A stretch of 64,000 bases of DNA from Micropruina glycogenica (GTDB lineage: Bacteria > Actinomycetota > Actinomycetes > Propionibacteriales > Propionibacteriaceae). The notes beneath the pieces are model-generated. The model did not search any database and had not been told where the DNA came from. It saw only the letters and a program-made list of their open reading frames with translations. Below are positions 32,094-41,655 of this stretch, piece by piece. The position numbers and the translations under genes are program-made. Within the stretch, counting starts at the first letter, position 1, and every line of letters starts with the position of its first letter. The stretch is from positions 3,162,001 to 3,226,000 of the forward strand of contig NZ_LT985188.1 of NCBI RefSeq assembly GCF_900289045.1. Direction: 5' to 3'.

Positions 32094-34706
32094 ATGGCCG
32101 AGCCTGTCGAGACCGAGCTTGTCGAGACCCCGCTTGGCGAGACGTCGGTCGATCTTGTCGAGACCCCGTCTGGCGAGCCGAATCCGCCGGTCGAGCTTGT
32201 CGAGACCCCACCCCGCCTCGCCCACGCCCTGGCCGCCCTCACCCGCTGGCGCGACCGGGGGGTGCACTTCGTGGGCATCAGGCACCACTCGCCCGGCTGC
32301 GCGGCCGCTCTTGCCGCGCTGCTCGACGAGGTGCGGCCGGCCGTGGTGCTGATCGAGGGCCCACGCGAGTACGACCGGCTGCTGCCCGCCCTGGCCGACG
32401 CGCGCACCGTCCCGCCCGTGGCGGTGCTCTCGGTGGGCGAGCGGCAGAGCGCTTTCTACCCCCTGGCCGACTTCTCGCCCGAGTGGGTGGCGCTGCGCTG
32501 GGGCATGGCGGCCGGCGCCACCGTGCGGTTCTTCGACGCCAGCTACTCAGACGACCCCGACGCCGACGAGGTGCGCACCCTGCAGGCCGAGCACCACCTG
32601 GCGCGCAGCGAACTGATCGCGGCGGTGGCCGCAGCGCTGGGCTGCCGCGACCACGACGAGGTCTGGGAGCACCTGTTCGAGGTGCGCGGGCCCGAGGCGC
32701 TGGCCGACTGGCGCACGTTCTTCGCCGACACCCTGGCGTGGGCCGGCCTCGCTCGGCTCGACGCCGACCGGGCCCTGCTCGATGGCGACGGCACGCACGC
32801 CCGCGAGGCGGTGATGGCCTCGGTGCTGCAGCAGTACCGCGACGAGCCGGGCGGCGTGGTGGTGGTCACGGGCGCCTTTCACACCCTCGCCCTGATCGAG
32901 GTGTTGGACGGTGCCCCCGAGGCGGCCTGGGTGCGCGCCCACAAGTCCGCGGCGCACCAGCTCGACCGCGAAGCCTGGCTGATCCGCTACGACTTCGACC
33001 GGCTCGACGGCCTGCGCGGCTACGGCGCGGGCATGCCGTCGCCGGGGTTCTGGCAGCGGGCCTGGCTGGCCCGCGCCGCCGGGGCGAGCCCTCGCGACTT
33101 CGCGGTCGAGGTCGTACTCGACGTGGCGGCACGACTGCGCGGGGCCGGCGAACCGATCGGCTCGGCGTCGGTGATGGACGCCGCCGGCCAGGCCGTCCGG
33201 CTCGCCGAACTGCGCGCGCGGTCGTGGCCCGGCCGCACCGACATCACCGACGCCCTGGTGAGCTGTTTCGTGAAGGACGACTCGGGCCTGTCGGGAGCGA
33301 TCGGCGAGGCGCTGCGTGAGGTGTTCGGCGGCCCGACGCTGGGCGAGTTGCCCGACGGGCTGGCCGCACCGCCGCTGGTGGCCGAGGCCCGGCGCATCGC
33401 CACCAAGCTGCGGTTCGTGATCACCGATGCCACGCCCCGGGCGGTCAGCCTCGACACCCAGCGCAAGCCGGCCCACCGCCGGCGCCGCGAGTTTCTGGCC
33501 CGCATGCGGTTCGTCGGCAGCGGCTTCGCCCGGCAGACCGGCGGGGCCGACCTGGTGCAGGGCCTCGGCGCCGGTCTGCTGTTCGAAGACTGGGAGTACG
33601 CCTGGACGCCGCTCGTCGAGGCCAACCTGATCGCGGCCTCGGCGAAGGGGGCCACCCTGGCCGAACTGGTGCGCACCGGGGTTGCCCGACGGCTCGGTCG
33701 CGACGACACCTCGGCGGCCTCGGTGGCGAGCCTGATCACCGAACTGATCGTGATGGGCGAACCCGACGCCCTCGCGCCGGCGCTCGCCGCCCTGCGGCAG
33801 TGCTACGACGACGAGGCGCACCTGGGCTCGGTGGTCGCCAGCCTGCACGCCCTGGCCGGGTTGTTGGCCGACCAGGGCCGGCTCGCCTTGGGCGAGCACC
33901 TGGTCACGGTGCGCCAACTCATCGCCTCGGGTCTGGCCGCCGCAGCCGGACTGGTGCCCCCGCTCACGGGCCTGCGCGCGGACGACCAGGCCAAAGCCTG
34001 CGACGATCTGATCGCCCTGCGGTCGCTGCTGGTGCGCTTCGAAGACTCGTCGGTCGAGCGTGCCGACCGGCCGTCGGTCGAGCCGCCGTCGGTCGAGCTT
34101 GTCGAGACCGGGGTTTCGACAAGCGCAACCAGCGAGGTTTCGACAGGCGCAACCAGCGAGGTTTCGACAGGCTCAACCAGCGAGGTTTCGACACGTTCAA
34201 CCACTGAGCCCGTGCGCCGCGAACTCCGGCGGCTGCGCCGCGACCCCGCCCTGCCCGCCCGGTTGCACGGCTGCCTGCTGGGGCTGGCGTTCAGCGACGC
34301 CGAGCTCGACCCCGACGAACTCGCCGGCGCCGCCGCCGCGCACCTGGCTCCCGGCGCCGACGCCGACCGGGTGGCCGGCTTTCTGCTCGGCCTGCTGCAG
34401 GCCGCGCCCGACCTGCTGCTGCACACCCCCGAGTTGGTGGCGGCGCTCAACGCCGCGCTCGCAGCGATGGAGGCCGAGGCGTTCCTCGCGGTGCTGCCCG
34501 ACCTGCGCCGGGCGTTCACCTGGCTGAAGCCGTCCGAAACCTCGCGGCTGGCCGGCCAACTGGCCGAACTGACCGGCGCGCGGGCGTCCGACCTCGACGC
34601 GGTGCTGTCGATCGACCCCGCCGTGGCCGAGCAGGCGGCGGCCCTCGAGCGTGAACTCACCGGGTCGCTGGTGCGCGACGGACTCGCCGCGTGGCTGGCC
34701 TCGTGA
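32094..34706 (+). CDS. DUF5682 family protein, YehM-like, with two repeat-derived insertions (yeh-type operon gene 3)
   Basis: 870 residues. The conserved domain begins at about residue 57 (VHFVGIRHHSPGCAAALAAL, then RPAVVLIEGPREYDRLLPAL). The G-x-x-H and VxxEG pattern recalls TraB/ChaN-type folds, but that is only a resemblance. Residues 1-40 are built from in-frame copies of the family-B repeat (ELVETP repeated), so the true start may be lower, e.g. the GTG at 32259. Residues ~666-705 are a second insertion with four 8-residue units VSTxxTSE. E. coli YehM (about 760 residues) is shorter, consistent with added sequence. Role unknown. Confidence 0.85.
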   Translation: MAEPVETELVETPLGETSVDLVETPSGEPNPPVELVETPPRLAHALAALTRWRDRGVHFVGIRHHSPGCAAALAALLDEVRPAVVLIEGPREYDRLLPALADARTVPPVAVLSVGERQSAFYPLADFSPEWVALRWGMAAGATVRFFDASYSDDPDADEVRTLQAEHHLARSELIAAVAAALGCRDHDEVWEHLFEVRGPEALADWRTFFADTLAWAGLARLDADRALLDGDGTHAREAVMASVLQQYRDEPGGVVVVTGAFHTLALIEVLDGAPEAAWVRAHKSAAHQLDREAWLIRYDFDRLDGLRGYGAGMPSPGFWQRAWLARAAGASPRDFAVEVVLDVAARLRGAGEPIGSASVMDAAGQAVRLAELRARSWPGRTDITDALVSCFVKDDSGLSGAIGEALREVFGGPTLGELPDGLAAPPLVAEARRIATKLRFVITDATPRAVSLDTQRKPAHRRRREFLARMRFVGSGFARQTGGADLVQGLGAGLLFEDWEYAWTPLVEANLIAASAKGATLAELVRTGVARRLGRDDTSAASVASLITELIVMGEPDALAPALAALRQCYDDEAHLGSVVASLHALAGLLADQGRLALGEHLVTVRQLIASGLAAAAGLVPPLTGLRADDQAKACDDLIALRSLLVRFEDSSVERADRPSVEPPSVELVETGVSTSATSEVSTGATSEVSTGSTSEVSTRSTTEPVRRELRRLRRDPALPARLHGCLLGLAFSDAELDPDELAGAAAAHLAPGADADRVAGFLLGLLQAAPDLLLHTPELVAALNAALAAMEAEAFLAVLPDLRRAFTWLKPSETSRLAGQLAELTGARASDLDAVLSIDPAVAEQAAALERELTGSLVRDGLAAWLAS
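32100..32216. repeat. Family-B repeats forming the 5' end of the DUF5682 frame
   Basis: CTTGTCGAGACC recurs at 32118, 32154 and 32196, spaced 36 and 42 bp, both multiples of three. All copies are in the same orientation and frame, giving the peptide unit LVETP. The same sequence is intergenic elsewhere in the window. Confidence 0.85.
34091..34207. repeat. Family-B tandem array inside the DUF5682 gene
   Basis: A copy GTCGAGCTTGTCGAGACC (34091-34108) is followed by four 24-bp tandem units at 34112-34135, 34136-34159, 34160-34183 and 34184-34207. Each unit begins GGTTTCGACA, the inverted form of the same element. The 24-bp period keeps the frame and encodes VSTSATSE, VSTGATSE, VSTGSTSE and VSTRSTTE. 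Confidence 0.92.
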
Positions 34707-35821
34707 GCGGCGAGCAGGCCCGACGCTGGCGGCTGGTGCTCGGCCGCTACGCCGACGGCAACCTGCCCCGCGACTCGTCCGATGCCGGGCTCGACGAAAC
34801 CCTGGGCTACCTGTACGACCGCGAGTACACCCGCCGCGGCCACCGGCACGCCCGGGGCGGGGGCGGCACGCTCGACCCGTCGGCCATCAAAGCGCTCAAC
34901 TGGCTGGGCAAGGCGCGCACACTGTTTTCCGCCTCGACACTCGAGCGGCTGCAGGCCGACGCGGTCACCCGCTACGGCCTGGACGACCTGCTGGCCGACC
35001 CCGGCACCGTCGACGCGCTCGGCCCCAACCAGCAGCTCGCCACCGCCCTGATGCGCATGAAGGGCCGTCTCTCGCCAGCGGCAGCCGACGGCCTGCGCAC
35101 CCTGATCGCGAAGGTGGTGGCCGACATCGTGGCCCGGCTCAAACCCCGGTTCACCACGGCCTTGACCGGCATGCGCGACCGCAGCCGACGCAGCCCGCAC
35201 GCGTCGTCGGCCAACTTCGACGCCAAGCGCACCATCGCCGCAAACCTGGCCAACGTCGACCCGGCCACCGGGCGCATGCTGGTCGAGCAGGTGCGGTTCG
35301 CCGCCCGCAGGCGCCGCACCAACCTGCAGTGGGACGTGATCGTGCTCGTCGACCAGTCGGGTTCGATGGCCGACTCGCTGCTGCACGCTGCGGTGTCGGC
35401 GTCGATTCTGGCCGGGCTGCCGGGGGTGAGCGTGCGGCTGATCCTGTTCGACACCTCGCTGGTCGACCTGACCCACCTGGCCCACGACCCGGTCGAGGTG
35501 CTGCTCACCGCCCAACTCGGTGGTGGCACCAACATCGCCCAGGCGATGAAGCACGCCGAGAGCCTGGTCAGCCAGCCGACCCGCACGGTGGTGGCGCTGA
35601 TCAGCGACTTCGAAGAGGGCGGGTCGGTGACGGCGTTGATCGCCAGCGTGCGCCGGCTGGCGGCGAGCGGCGTCACGCTGCTGGGGCTGGCGGCGCTTTC
35701 TGACGAGGGCGAACCCTGGTACGACGCCACCACGGCCGCCCGGCTGGTGGCCGCGGGTATGCCGGTGGCCGCCATGACGCCCGACCGGTTCGCCGAGTGG
35801 CTGGCCGAGGTGATGGCATGA
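34703..35821 (+). CDS. VWA domain protein, YehP-like (yeh-type operon gene 4)
   Basis: 372 residues. An N-terminal ~200-residue helical region ends in a basic linker. The von Willebrand A domain follows: MIDAS motif DQSGS (217-221), the Thr region QLGGGTNIAQAMKHAE and the acidic loop LISDFEEGGSV. It lacks a signal peptide, so it acts in the cytoplasm, as expected for a MoxR partner. GTG at 34703 overlaps the DUF5682 stop (GTGA). E. coli YehP has about the same size and position. Confidence 0.9.
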   Translation: MSGEQARRWRLVLGRYADGNLPRDSSDAGLDETLGYLYDREYTRRGHRHARGGGGTLDPSAIKALNWLGKARTLFSASTLERLQADAVTRYGLDDLLADPGTVDALGPNQQLATALMRMKGRLSPAAADGLRTLIAKVVADIVARLKPRFTTALTGMRDRSRRSPHASSANFDAKRTIAANLANVDPATGRMLVEQVRFAARRRRTNLQWDVIVLVDQSGSMADSLLHAAVSASILAGLPGVSVRLILFDTSLVDLTHLAHDPVEVLLTAQLGGGTNIAQAMKHAESLVSQPTRTVVALISDFEEGGSVTALIASVRRLAASGVTLLGLAALSDEGEPWYDATTAARLVAAGMPVAAMTPDRFAEWLAEVMA

Positions 35822-37821
35822 CACCGGCGTGGCTGGCCACCTATGCGGACCTCGACGACGACGCCCTGGCCACGTTGGCCAACAAGGGGCTGGTGCGCCG
35901 CGGGCACAAAGAGGCCGAGCGCATCGAGCTGGTCGAGGCCGGCGAGCCGTCCGTGCTGCTGCGTTACACCGGCATGCCGGGCGCCGAGGTGCGGCTGCTG
36001 CCCGGGAGTCCGCGGCGGGCGACCTGCAGCTGCCCGGTGGCAGGGGTGTGCGTGCACATCGTGGCGGCCTGCGTGTGGGCGCGTGGGCCGGTCATCCGGG
36101 CGAACGACGCCGTCATCCCGGCGGACGCCGGGATCTCTCCCGACGCCTGCCGACCATCTTTACCGGCGGACGTGCTGGCCGAACTGCTCGCGCTCGATCC
36201 CGCAGCGGTCAACCGACAGGCCGGCGTGGCCGCCGTCCGCAAGCTGGCGGCAGCGCCACCCGCCGGCCCGACATCCATCGAGCAAAGGCCTGGCTCGCTG
36301 CGCATCAGCTGGGCCGATTCGCCCGAGATCGTCGCCGTGCCGGGCGGAGGGTTCGCGGGCATGTTGACGTCCGGCACTCACAGCGACGTGGCCGAGCGGG
36401 CCTGGCGGCTCGAGGCTCTGGTCAGGCTTTTCACCGAGAACGGACGCCCCTGGGTCTGGCCCGAGCACGCGCCCGACGTGGTGCAGCCCGGCCAGCGTGA
36501 GGCCATGCACCAGGCGGTCGAGGCGACCGAGAGCCTGCTGCGCCTCGGCCTGTCGCGGCTCGGTTCCGACGGCGTCGACCGGTTGCCCGCGGCCGCCCAG
36601 CGGGCCCGGCTCGAGGCCCTGCCGCTGCTCGGCGCCGTGCTGACCCGCGCCGCCGGACGCGCCGCGCGCATCGCCGCCCGCGCCGATGACACCACCGAAC
36701 GCGACCTGCTCGACGTGCTGGCCAGGGCCTGGGCGCTGGCGACGGCCCTGGCCGCCGCGAACGCGCCGCTGCCCACCCACCTGCTGGGGGGTACCCGCGG
36801 CCCCGGCGACGACGCCGACACCGGCGTTCTGGTGCCGCTATCGGTGCGCTGGTGGACCGGCTCGTCAGGGTCGCGCGGCCTCACCCTCACGGTGTGGGAT
36901 CGCACCAACGCCCGCCTCGAAACCGCCACCACCGGACGGGCCGCGGGCGCCGACCCCGGCTTCGCCCGCTCGTGGACGACGCCGTTGCTGTGGGGCGCCT
37001 CCGCCGAGACGCTCGCCGCCGGACCGTTCACACTGCAGGGGGCCGAACGGCGCGACGACGGCACGCTGAGCGCCACCACCCGCACCCGCGTCAGGGCCGA
37101 GTCGGCCTTCTCCACGGCACCGGTCGACCTGGACGCCTTCGCGGAGTCCGTCAACGGCGGCGGGGGAGCGCGCGGTCTGGCCTTTCTGCCGCCTCCGGCT
37201 CAGGTGCGGCTGGTGGTGCCCCGACGGCTGCTGGGCGTGGGTGAGCCCGAACTGGATGAGATCAACCAAGAGCTGGTGTGGCCGATCACCGACCGGTCGG
37301 GCGTGCGGCACCCGGTGCGATTCGATGCGACGGGCGCCGAGCAGGACGTGATCGGCTGGGTGCTGCACGACGGGCTGCCGGTTCACGCCGTGGTGCTCGA
37401 CGAGCACGACCACCTGCTCTCGCTGTTCGTCACCCACCAGGGCACCCAACGGCTGATCTCACCCACCCTGACCCCGGCCGAACGTAAGCCGCGGCGCGGC
37501 TGGCTGGCCCGCAAGCCCAAGCCGCAACAGCCGCGGGCCTACACCGGGGCGTCCGGGCAGGTGGTGGGCCCGATCGGTCAACTCGCTGACGCGGTGCTCG
37601 ACGTGTGCGAAGCGCTGGCGTCCACCGGCAGGCCGGCCCTGTCGCCCCGGCAGCGCGACACCCTGCAGCAGCGGGCGAGGCAGGTTGGCGACCTCGGCCT
37701 CGGGGCGCTGGCCGACGCGGTGGGGGCCCTGCTGGCCGAACCCACGCCGGCCAATGTGCTACGGGCCACGTTAGTGGCCGACCGCACCCGCACCCTGGCC
37801 GGGCTCACAACACCCAGGTGA
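35818..37821 (+). CDS. SWIM zinc-finger protein, YehQ-like (yeh-type operon gene 5)
   Basis: 667 residues. The SWIM finger is close to the N-terminus: C70-x-C72 ... C78-x-H80 in RATCSCPVAGVCVHIVAAC. Residues ~91-112 (PVIRANDAVIPADAGIS...) are encoded by one partial and one full family-A repeat (36091-36137). The remaining ~550 residues are helical then beta-rich and have no named domain. SWIM fingers bind DNA or proteins. The start overlaps the VWA stop (ATGA). It ends 17 nt inside the convergent acetyltransferase gene. Confidence 0.88.
   Translation: MTPAWLATYADLDDDALATLANKGLVRRGHKEAERIELVEAGEPSVLLRYTGMPGAEVRLLPGSPRRATCSCPVAGVCVHIVAACVWARGPVIRANDAVIPADAGISPDACRPSLPADVLAELLALDPAAVNRQAGVAAVRKLAAAPPAGPTSIEQRPGSLRISWADSPEIVAVPGGGFAGMLTSGTHSDVAERAWRLEALVRLFTENGRPWVWPEHAPDVVQPGQREAMHQAVEATESLLRLGLSRLGSDGVDRLPAAAQRARLEALPLLGAVLTRAAGRAARIAARADDTTERDLLDVLARAWALATALAAANAPLPTHLLGGTRGPGDDADTGVLVPLSVRWWTGSSGSRGLTLTVWDRTNARLETATTGRAAGADPGFARSWTTPLLWGASAETLAAGPFTLQGAERRDDGTLSATTRTRVRAESAFSTAPVDLDAFAESVNGGGGARGLAFLPPPAQVRLVVPRRLLGVGEPELDEINQELVWPITDRSGVRHPVRFDATGAEQDVIGWVLHDGLPVHAVVLDEHDHLLSLFVTHQGTQRLISPTLTPAERKPRRGWLARKPKPQQPRAYTGASGQVVGPIGQLADAVLDVCEALASTGRPALSPRQRDTLQQRARQVGDLGLGALADAVGALLAEPTPANVLRATLVADRTRTLAGLTTPR
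36091..36137. repeat. Family-A repeats inserted in frame in the SWIM gene
   Basis: A partial copy (GTCATCCGGGCGAACG, 36091-36106) and a full copy (GTCATCCCGGCGG then ACGCCGGGATCTC, 36112-36137) lie between the zinc finger and the next conserved region. They add about 20 codons without breaking the frame. Confidence 0.9.
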
Positions 37822-38980
37822 AGCACCGGGCGCGGGCCAGCCGCTCGGGGTGGTAGCCCGTCCACTTGCCGGGCGGCACGTCGTCGCGCGACACCTCGGT
37901 GAAGCCGCGGTGCAGAAAGAAGGCCGCGGCGTCGTCCGACACGGTGACGGCGAACACCGAGGTCAGACCGCGGTCGAGCGCGCGTTTGAGCAGCGCGCTG
38001 ATCAGCAGGCCGCCGGCCCCGGCACCCGAGAACTCGCTCACCGTGATCAGGGCCGACACCTCGCCCACGCCGGCCACCCCGTAGGCGTCCACCTCGAGGC
38101 CGACCAGGCCCGCGAGATGCCCCGTGCGAATCAGCCGGGCGCCCAGCCCGCCGATCATCATGCGGGCGATCTGCTGCCGGGTGCGGGGCTTGAGAATGCC
38201 CGCGGCCACGCCGCGGTTGACGAGCTCTTCGGCGGCGGGCAGGTCGTCCACCCGCAGATCGGTGACCTGCAGGTAGCCGCCCAGGGTGATCAGGGTGCCC
38301 GCACCGTCGAAGGTGAACAGCTCGAGCTCGACGTCTTCGGGGCGGCAGAGGTTCACCGAGAAGGCGCCGCCGCGCAGCGCTGTTTCGATCGCCTGCAGCA
38401 GCAGCGGGTCGGCGCGATCGGCGAGCGCCCGTTCGAGGGCCCGGCGGTGCACCCGCAATTCGGCGAAGCTGCGCGGAGGGTCGCCCCAGCCGCCGCCGGC
38501 GTCGGTGAGCACCACCTTGGACGCCCCCAGCCCCACCGCGATGCGCGCCGCGTCAAGCGCCGTGGCTTCGGCCACCACCACCAGCACGCGGGCGTCGGTG
38601 GTGGCGATCCACAACTCCGCGAGTTCGTCGACGGCCCAGGTGTTAGGGGCGTCCAACGCCCGGTCGGCGCCGATCGCGGCAGCCAGTCGTGCGGCATCGG
38701 CATGGCTGCCGGTGACCAGCACGAACCTGGTGTCGCCGCTGGCGAACCCGCTGATCGAGCGGGCCAACCCCGCGAGCGCGGCATCGGTGAGCACCGGCAG
38801 AGCGATCACGATGGTGACGCCGCGAAACTCCTCGACGAAGAACGCGTGCTCGGCCTCGGTGCCGGCACTCTGGGCGCGGCTGCCGTCCATGGCGTCACGG
38901 GGGTGCTCCACCCGCACCGTCGGTGCGACCGGACGGCCCCGGCGCGGGCGTGGGGTGCTGGCGATCGGTGAGCGGGCCAT
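37805..38980 (-). CDS. ArgA-like N-acetylglutamate synthase (AAK-like domain + GNAT)
   Basis: 391 residues. The N-terminal ~240 residues resemble a degenerate amino-acid-kinase domain (HAFFVEEFRGVTIVIALPVL ... VLTDAGGGWGDPPRSF). The C-terminal ~150 residues are a GNAT acetyltransferase: LQVTDLRVDDLPAAEELVNR, VGEVSALITVSEFSGAGAGG (acetyl-CoA loop) and FFLHRGFTEVSRDDVPPGKW...YHPER, close to ArgA. It probably makes N-acetylglutamate for arginine synthesis. The kinase-like half is weakly conserved, so the call is moderate. Start ATG 38980. Confidence 0.7.
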   Translation of the reverse strand: MARSPIASTPRPRRGRPVAPTVRVEHPRDAMDGSRAQSAGTEAEHAFFVEEFRGVTIVIALPVLTDAALAGLARSISGFASGDTRFVLVTGSHADAARLAAAIGADRALDAPNTWAVDELAELWIATTDARVLVVVAEATALDAARIAVGLGASKVVLTDAGGGWGDPPRSFAELRVHRRALERALADRADPLLLQAIETALRGGAFSVNLCRPEDVELELFTFDGAGTLITLGGYLQVTDLRVDDLPAAEELVNRGVAAGILKPRTRQQIARMMIGGLGARLIRTGHLAGLVGLEVDAYGVAGVGEVSALITVSEFSGAGAGGLLISALLKRALDRGLTSVFAVTVSDDAAAFFLHRGFTEVSRDDVPPGKWTGYHPERLARARCFTWVL

Positions 38981-38993
38981 GGGCACCAGTGTG

Positions 38994-40274
<1,281 letters not shown>

Positions 40275-40369
40275 GGCTGCTCCCTTCGACGGCGCCGGAG
40301 TCGTTGGGGCCGCGCCGCCTGCCGCCACCCTAGCCAAGTGCGCCCAACCACTAGTTGCGAATTGATGGT

Positions 40370-40397
40370 TGACAGATCAATCAAAGCGTCTATGATG
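40370..40397 (+). promoter_or_regulatory. Consensus promoter and operator-like sites of the YceI gene
   Basis: TTGACA (40370-40375) and TATGAT (40392-40397) are 16 bp apart, the best sigma70-type promoter in the window. ATTGAT-N9-ATCAAT overlaps the -35 box. An imperfect palindrome around TAGTTGAGATTTCAAAC follows the -10 box, resembling MarR-type operators seen before actinobacterial yceI genes. Confidence 0.75.
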
Positions 40398-40447
40398 GAG
40401 ATGTAGTTGAGATTTCAAACAGTCCGCCCCATGAAGGAGTTCCCGGA

Positions 40448-41011
40448 ATGACCGCAGCAGCCACCCCCGCCACCCTGGCCGACCTGAGGGGCACGTTCGT
40501 GCTCGACGCCAGCCATAGCCAGCTGGGCTTCGTCGCCCGGCACGCCATGGTCACCAAGGTGCGCGGCAGCTTCACCGACGTGACCGGCACGGCCAGCGTC
40601 GACGGCGCGAACCCGTCCGCGTCCAGCCTGAGCGTCACCATCAAGTCCGACTCGATCAACACCCGCAGCGAGGGCCGCGACGCGCACCTTCGCTCGGCCG
40701 ACTTCTTCGACGTCGAGAAGTACCCCGAGATCACCTTCACGGGCACCGACTTCTCGATCGACGGCGACACCGTCGACGTCACCGGTGACCTGACCATCAA
40801 AGGCACCACCCACTCGGTCACCGTGCCGCTGGAATACCAGGGCGCAGTCATCGACCCGTGGGGTAACGAGCGCATCGGCTTCGAGGGCTCGGTCGTGGTC
40901 AACCGCAAAGACTGGGGCCTCACCTGGAACGCCGCCATCGAGTCCGGTGGCGTGCTGGTCAGCGAGAAGGTAACCCTCGAGTTCGAGATCTCGGCGGTGA
41001 AGCAAGCCTGA
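40448..41011 (+). CDS. YceI family protein
   Basis: 187 residues of the YceI lipocalin-like fold: GTFVLDASHSQLGFVARHAM, VTKVRGSFTDVTGTASVDG, RDAHLRSADFFDVEKYPEIT and LTIKGTTHSVTVPLEY. These proteins bind polyisoprenoid-like lipids and are often induced by stress. No signal peptide is present, so it should be cytoplasmic. A GAAGGAG site lies 7 nt before the ATG. The upstream palindromes suggest control by a MarR-type regulator. Confidence 0.93.
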   Translation: MTAAATPATLADLRGTFVLDASHSQLGFVARHAMVTKVRGSFTDVTGTASVDGANPSASSLSVTIKSDSINTRSEGRDAHLRSADFFDVEKYPEITFTGTDFSIDGDTVDVTGDLTIKGTTHSVTVPLEYQGAVIDPWGNERIGFEGSVVVNRKDWGLTWNAAIESGGVLVSEKVTLEFEISAVKQA

Positions 41012-41057
41012 ACCCAGGTGCCTGGAATCGCCTTCGGGGGTAGGCGATTCACAACAC

Positions 41058-41110
41058 AGCAGCCGCAAGGATGCATGATTGCTTATGCGATCCATGTCCT
41101 TGCGGCTGCT
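41058..41110 (+). promoter_or_regulatory. 14-bp stem-loop enclosing the start codons of the TIMP-like gene
   Basis: AGCAGCCGCAAGGA (41058-41071) is perfectly complementary to TCCTTGCGGCTGCT (41097-41110). The 25-nt loop contains ATG at 41085 and at 41094. Within the loop GCAT and ATGC can pair again. The hairpin could limit or regulate initiation, or displace the true start to the ATG at 41112. Confidence 0.7.
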
Positions 41111-41654
41111 CATGTCTGTGCTTGTGGCGCTGGGTGTGGGGGCCGCGGTGCCGGCCCAGGTGGCCTGCGCGTGCTCGTGCGCCGAGGTCGACACCGCCGA
41201 AGCGTTGCGCACGGCGTCCGCGGTGTTCGAGGGCGACGTGGTGTCGTCGACCCAGCCGTCCACCGGTTCGTCGGACGAACCGATCGCATACACGGTGGCG
41301 GTGACGAGGATCTACAAGGGCAGCCTGCCGGCCACCGTGGTGGTGCGCTCGGCGGCGTCCGAGGCCAGTTGCGGCGTTGAACTCAAGGGTCACGTCACGG
41401 TCTTCGCGCACGGCGACAACGATGCGCTGAACGCCACCCTCTGCTCGGCCCCGGTTCGGTTGAACCGCGCTGAGCTGGGCGAGGGGCACACGCCGGTAGC
41501 GGTGCCGTCAGCAGCGACCGTGACGACGCCGGCGGGGCGGACGACACCGGCACCGACTACCCAGCCCACCAGCACCGAACCGTTGCTGTGGGGCGGCGTG
41601 GCGCTGTTACTGGGCGCGGCAGCGCTGGTGATCTGGCTGACGCGCCGGCGCTGA
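41085..41654 (+). CDS. Secreted TIMP/NTR-like protein with C-terminal membrane anchor
   Basis: About 189 residues. The signal peptide ends before CACSCAEVDTAEALRTASAV. This cysteine-rich start, followed by a beta-barrel (VFEGDVVSS, YTVAVTRIYKGSLPATVVVR), resembles the NTR/TIMP-like fold found in bacterial secreted proteins. A Thr/Pro-rich linker and a membrane helix (LLWGGVALLLGAAALVIWLT) with RRR tail anchor it. Molecular role unknown. Start uncertain because ATG 41085, 41094 and 41112 all lie in or next to a strong hairpin. Confidence 0.7.
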   Translation: MRSMSLRLLMSVLVALGVGAAVPAQVACACSCAEVDTAEALRTASAVFEGDVVSSTQPSTGSSDEPIAYTVAVTRIYKGSLPATVVVRSAASEASCGVELKGHVTVFAHGDNDALNATLCSAPVRLNRAELGEGHTPVAVPSAATVTTPAGRTTPAPTTQPTSTEPLLWGGVALLLGAAALVIWLTRRR

Positions 41655-41655
41655 T

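Noticed and set aside
34112-34207. CRISPR-like array of four 24-bp units
   Set aside because: The units are contiguous without spacers and form an in-frame tandem repeat in a coding gene; no cas genes are present.
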